Assembly: GCA_003490025.1 (NCBI GenBank)
Contig: DNJC01000107.1
Location: 1,669 to 9,759 of the forward strand
From: Geobacter sp.
GTDB taxonomy: Bacteria; Desulfobacterota; Desulfuromonadia; Geobacterales; Geobacteraceae
Reading direction: 5' to 3'
DNA: 8,091 nucleotides
Every line of letters begins with the position of its first letter. Positions within the stretch are counted from its first letter, which is position 1. Shown in pieces: positions 5,734 through 8,091 of the stretch. The notes beneath the pieces were generated by a model. That model made no database searches. It was not told where the DNA came from and saw only the letters and a list, made by a program, of their open reading frames with translations. The position numbers and the translations under genes were made by a program.

Positions 5734-5752
5734 AACTAAACGCGCAGTGCAC
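5734..5752 (-). repeat. IS630 terminal inverted repeat (transposase 5' end)
   Basis: Read on the minus strand this is GTGCACTGCGCGTTTAGTT. It is followed outward by the TA at 5753-5754. Three mismatches separate it from the other end. Confidence 0.88.
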
Positions 5753-6242
5753 TAGCGAGTGTGCTATCGACTGCGATTTTATTGAGGACGTCGTAAAGTA
5801 CTGAAGCCATCGCGGCATTGTACTCTCCATTACGGACTCCGTCTTTGTCGGTGGTCGCTATAGCACCAAACTCTTCACGGACCTCTTGGGACGAGGGGAG
5901 GACGATCTTGGAACCGTCCATGGCAAGCAGGCGGTAGTCGCGCCACTTCTTGAAGTCGCCGTCGGCATAAAAGGGGTCTACTATTCCCTCTTTGTTCAAG
6001 GCAATAAAGGCAGTGTGGCGTAACTTACTTCTTGCTTGAGTCAGTGCCGAAGAAGTTGCCGGTTGCATGCCATCATGCAGCTTATCAAAGAACTCGTTGA
6101 GTCTGTTTTGTAACGACTTCAAGCCCTTTTGCAGTATGAGTATGGCAACTGACTTAAACCCGAGCTTCCTTTCTCTGGTAAATGCAGTATCACTCATTCT
6201 ATGTTGTAAACAAAATTCATTACCATCTAGTTTAGCTCTCAA
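5753..6242 (-). pseudogene. IS4 transposase, N-terminal part (interrupted)
   Basis: The 5' part of the IS4 transposase. Residues LQHRMSDTAFTRERKLGF and the following GLKSLQNRLNEFFDKL are typical of the IS4 N-terminus, and the first catalytic Asp is in YRLLAMDGSKIVLPSS (D109). The frame runs into the IS630 end and stops there after DSTLAS plus four residues. Joining 6242-5753 to 4593-3806 gives 1278 bases, exactly 426 codons. The start is unclear. In this frame there is only a TTG (6242) or an internal ATG (6197). An ATG at 6274 would give MSKKNYLISS joined to this frame if the A7 run at 6268-6262 had eight A's, so the gene may carry a second lesion or use slippage. Confidence 0.92.
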
Positions 6243-6309
6243 AGCTGAAGATATTAAGTAGTTTTTTTGCTCATTTTATCACATTACAATAGTGGATTTG
6301 GTGAGCAAC

Positions 6310-6318
6310 ATTATAGCA
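6310..6318 (-). promoter_or_regulatory. extended -10 promoter of the IS4 transposase
   Basis: The minus strand reads TGC followed by the perfect box TATAAT (6315-6310), an extended -10 promoter. No good -35 box stands at 16-18 bases. It lies about 36 bases upstream of the ATG at 6274 and 68 upstream of the TTG at 6242. The rest of 6243-6427 is AT-rich element DNA without a gene. Confidence 0.5.
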
Positions 6319-6427
6319 TAAAGAACCTGAAAGTGCCTTATTTAACTGCACAATCACACAAAATAGATAAGAAACTGACATGATCAACAACAAGATACTC
6401 TTTTTATTCAAATTAAGACAGTTCCAT

Positions 6428-6447
6428 CCCTTAACTTAATGGCAGTG
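6428..6447 (-). repeat. IS4 right terminal inverted repeat
   Basis: The reverse complement of this segment is identical over 20 bases to 3768-3787. It is followed directly by the duplicated target sequence. Confidence 0.95.
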
Positions 6448-6458
6448 ACCCCGACCCT
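6448..6458. repeat. target-site duplication, right copy
   Basis: ACCCCGACCCT, identical to 3757-3767. Its last four bases are also the start of the palindrome at 6455-6475, so the target was at the edge of that palindrome. Confidence 0.93.
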
Positions 6459-6475
6459 CCCCTTGAAGGGGAGGG
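6455..6475. repeat. C-rich intergenic palindrome at the IS4 target
   Basis: CCCTCCCC (6455-6462) and GGGGAGGG (6468-6475) are perfect complements around TTGAA. On the minus strand the hairpin begins 3 bases after the kinase stop codon and could protect or end that transcript, but no U-tract follows. CCCTCCCC-type palindromes of this sort occur as dispersed intergenic repeats in many GC-rich bacteria, so it is probably such a repeat. Confidence 0.6.
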
Positions 6476-6478
6476 AGG

Positions 6479-8091
6479 TTAGGTCTCTGCGGTGGCGGAG
6501 CTTGTCGATGCGCCGCTGCCGATGGAGAAGGCCGAAACGCCGTCCGGCAGGGTAAAGTAGAAGGTCGCTCCCCGGTCCACCTCTCCCTCTGCCCAGATCT
6601 TGCCGCCGTGGCGCGCGATTATCCGCTGCGCCGTCGCCAGGCCGATGCCGATCCCTTCGAACTCGGAGCCGTGCAACCGCTGGAACGCCTTGAAAAGGTT
6701 CTCCTTGTAGGTCATGTCGAATCCCGCCCCGTTGTCCCTGACGTAGTAGGCATCCTGTCCGGACGCTTTCGTCCTGCCGAACTCGATGCGGGCGGAGGAG
6801 ACCCTCGCTGTGTACTTCCAGGCGTTACCCAGCAGGTTCCCCAGCAACTGGTCGAGCAGGTGCTGGTCGCCTATGGTCACCATCCCCGGCTGTATCTCCC
6901 GCTCGACCCGCCGCTGCGGCTCGGTCTCCTCGAACATCCGAAACGTTTCCGCCGCGATCCGGCTCAGGTTGACCGTTCCCGGAGCGAGTTCGGCCCGGGT
7001 CACCCGGGACAACTCCAGGAGATGATCGATCAGCGCCCCCATCCTGCTCGAGGCTGCTCCGATCCGGTTCAGGTAGTCGCGCGCATCGGAAGGGAGGCAC
7101 TCCCCGTACTCCTCATTCATGATGGCGCTGAAACTGTTGATATGGCGTAAGGGGGCGCGGAGGTCGTGGGAGACAGAGTAGCTGAACGATTCCTGCTCGC
7201 GGACTGCCGCCTGCAGATCGGCGGTCCTTTGGGCCACTCGATGCTCAAGGAGTTCATTTGCAAGTTTCAGCTCGTTCTGGCTCCTGAGCAGGTCATCCTG
7301 CATCTGCTTTTGCTCCGCGATGTCCCAGGTCAGGTCGGCGAACAACGACGCCGTCTGCACATCGGCTTCGGTATAGTTGACGGGCTTGTTCCCGATCCCG
7401 AGTATGGCGATGATCTTCCCGTTTCGCTTCACCGGCACCACCATTTCCCTGATCACCGGCGCATGCCCTTCCGGCAGCCCGCGGCGATGCGGCAGGCCGG
7501 CGTAGTCGTTGTGAATGACCGGCTCTCCGGTCCGGATGCAGTCGCTCCACACCCCTGCCTGGTCGGTGCTGTAGTGACCGCCTTTGTCCGGTACCTTACA
7601 GAAATGGCCCGCGGCCCTGGTGGACCACGCCTTCATGGTGATGAACCCGTTCCTCTCGTCGAAAAAGTGGTAAAAGCCGGTGTCGCTGCCGGTGAGTCGT
7701 TCCAGTTCGTCGAGGGCTGCCACGAGGAGGTCATCGAGAGGATGGGTGTTGGCGAACTGCATCAGGTGGATGCGGGAGAGGTGGAGGTCGTTCATCCGTT
7801 TCTGCTCGGTGATGTCGTGCAGGGTCACGAATACCTGGTACGGCTTCGCCTCCCCCTCGCGGAACATCGGGATGGCGTTGACGCTCAGCCAGATGAAGCG
7901 TTGCTGCTGCTGGTTGTAGATTCCGGCTACGAAATCCCGCACCGGCTGCCCGGAACTCAACGCAGCCATGCATGGCTGTCGTTCCGGGGGGAGGTCCGCT
8001 CCATCCTCCGTGATAACCCGCCACTCTGATGTGTGGTTGGTGTGCCCCAGGAACTCGTCTCGGCTGAGTCCGAACATAGCCAGGGCCGCCG
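6479..8091 (-). CDS. sensor histidine kinase, PAS-GAF-HisKA-HATPase (5' end beyond window)
   Basis: At least 536 residues; the frame continues past the right edge. A Met codon at 8077 is preceded in frame by A-A-L-A, which together read as the middle of a PAS domain, so it is not the start. Numbered from that Met, a PAS C-terminal part with LHDITEQKRM spans to about 95. A GAF domain follows at 108-253 (TGSDTGFYHFFD, then AILGIGNKPVNYTEADV). A coiled linker at 255-296 leads to HisKA with phospho-acceptor H304 in YSVSHDLRAPLRH. HATPase_c has NLLGNAWKYT (N box near 418), DNGAGFD (448-454), FQRLHG and GIGIGLATAQRI (475-485). These features match the phytochrome-like kinase class. No membrane segment or receiver domain is present in the visible part, and no response regulator lies downstream, so it looks like an orphan cytoplasmic kinase. 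The signal is unknown. Confidence 0.93.
   Translation of the reverse strand, partial: AALAMFGLSRDEFLGHTNHTSEWRVITEDGADLPPERQPCMAALSSGQPVRDFVAGIYNQQQQRFIWLSVNAIPMFREGEAKPYQVFVTLHDITEQKRMNDLHLSRIHLMQFANTHPLDDLLVAALDELERLTGSDTGFYHFFDERNGFITMKAWSTRAAGHFCKVPDKGGHYSTDQAGVWSDCIRTGEPVIHNDYAGLPHRRGLPEGHAPVIREMVVPVKRNGKIIAILGIGNKPVNYTEADVQTASLFADLTWDIAEQKQMQDDLLRSQNELKLANELLEHRVAQRTADLQAAVREQESFSYSVSHDLRAPLRHINSFSAIMNEEYGECLPSDARDYLNRIGAASSRMGALIDHLLELSRVTRAELAPGTVNLSRIAAETFRMFEETEPQRRVEREIQPGMVTIGDQHLLDQLLGNLLGNAWKYTARVSSARIEFGRTKASGQDAYYVRDNGAGFDMTYKENLFKAFQRLHGSEFEGIGIGLATAQRIIARHGGKIWAEGEVDRGATFYFTLPDGVSAFSIGSGASTSSATAET

Larger units (their letters stand above)
4596..5752 (-). mobile_element. IS630-family insertion sequence (apparently intact)
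   Basis: A 1157-bp element with imperfect terminal inverted repeats (4596-4614 and 5734-5752, matching at 16 of 19 positions). It is flanked by TA dinucleotides and carries one intact transposase gene. It lies inside the IS4 transposase gene in the same orientation. Removing it with one TA restores that gene in frame, which confirms the boundaries. The element is very compact: the transposase stop codon lies inside one inverted repeat, and its promoter abuts the other. The order of events is clear: IS4 first, IS630 second. Confidence 0.95.
3768..6447 (-). mobile_element. IS4-family insertion sequence carrying a nested IS630-family element
   Basis: A 2680-bp composite bounded by perfect 20-bp inverted repeats and an 11-bp direct duplication. 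Subtracting the nested element (4596-5752) and one TA copy leaves a 1521-bp insertion sequence, normal for the IS4 family. Its single transposase gene reads on the minus strand and is broken by the insertion. The ends are intact, so the element might still be moved by a related transposase supplied in trans. Base composition is clearly less GC-rich than the surrounding operon and kinase gene. It sits between two convergent genes without breaking either. Confidence 0.95.

Noticed and set aside
4593..5756. A 4-base CTAG duplication for the IS630 element instead of TA.
   Set aside because: CTAG is present on both sides, so both readings fit, but the family duplicates TA and is known to prefer CTAG targets, so TA is the better call. 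The restored reading frame is the same either way.
7166..8029. A 287-codon plus-strand open frame opposite the histidine kinase.
   Set aside because: The kinase has a complete set of catalytic motifs in its own frame; this frame is its complement and shows no domain.
1..8091. CRISPR array, tRNA or rRNA genes, phage or integron attachment sites.
   Set aside because: I looked for regularly spaced repeats and for RNA gene signatures and saw none. The repeats present are explained by the two insertion sequences and short palindromes.

Overview
The window looks like part of the chromosome of a high-GC Geobacter-like bacterium (Desulfuromonadota). This is inferred from the GC-rich codon use of the backbone genes, the phytochrome-like PAS/GAF histidine kinase, and an Rrf2 regulator beside an SLC13-type carrier. 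No rRNA, tRNA or CRISPR array is visible, so the taxonomy is a style judgement.

Layout. (1) Positions 82-644, minus strand: a complete ccdAB toxin-antitoxin module of lower GC, with a good promoter and a dyad operator over its start point. (2) Positions 666-926: regulatory DNA holding a REP-like hairpin, a 21-bp dyad with the 8-5-8 spacing of Rrf2/IscR-type sites, and a strong sigma70-like promoter. (3) Positions 927-3677, plus strand: an apparent three-gene operon. It encodes a cysteine-free 261-aa protein of unknown function, a divergent SLC13/DASS-type anion carrier whose two SNT motifs are replaced, and a four-cysteine Rrf2-family regulator. The regulator plausibly acts on the dyad upstream, which would make this a self-regulated anion (perhaps sulfur) uptake unit. 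(4) Positions 3768-6447: a nested transposon. An IS4-family element (20-bp perfect inverted repeats, 11-bp target duplication) has its transposase gene split by an IS630-family element (4596-5752, inverted repeats matching at 16 of 19 positions, TA duplication at a CTAG site). Removing the IS630 element and one TA restores a 425-codon IS4 frame. (5) Positions 6479-8091, minus strand: a PAS-GAF-HisKA-HATPase kinase that runs off the right edge.

The IS4 element landed in the short convergent intergenic region between the Rrf2 and kinase genes, at the edge of a palindromic C-rich repeat, so it breaks no host gene. The IS630 transposase is intact and may be active. The IS4 transposase is broken and also has an A7 run near its probable original start. 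The most original content is the cysteine-free protein / SNT-less carrier / Rrf2 operon with its candidate operator.
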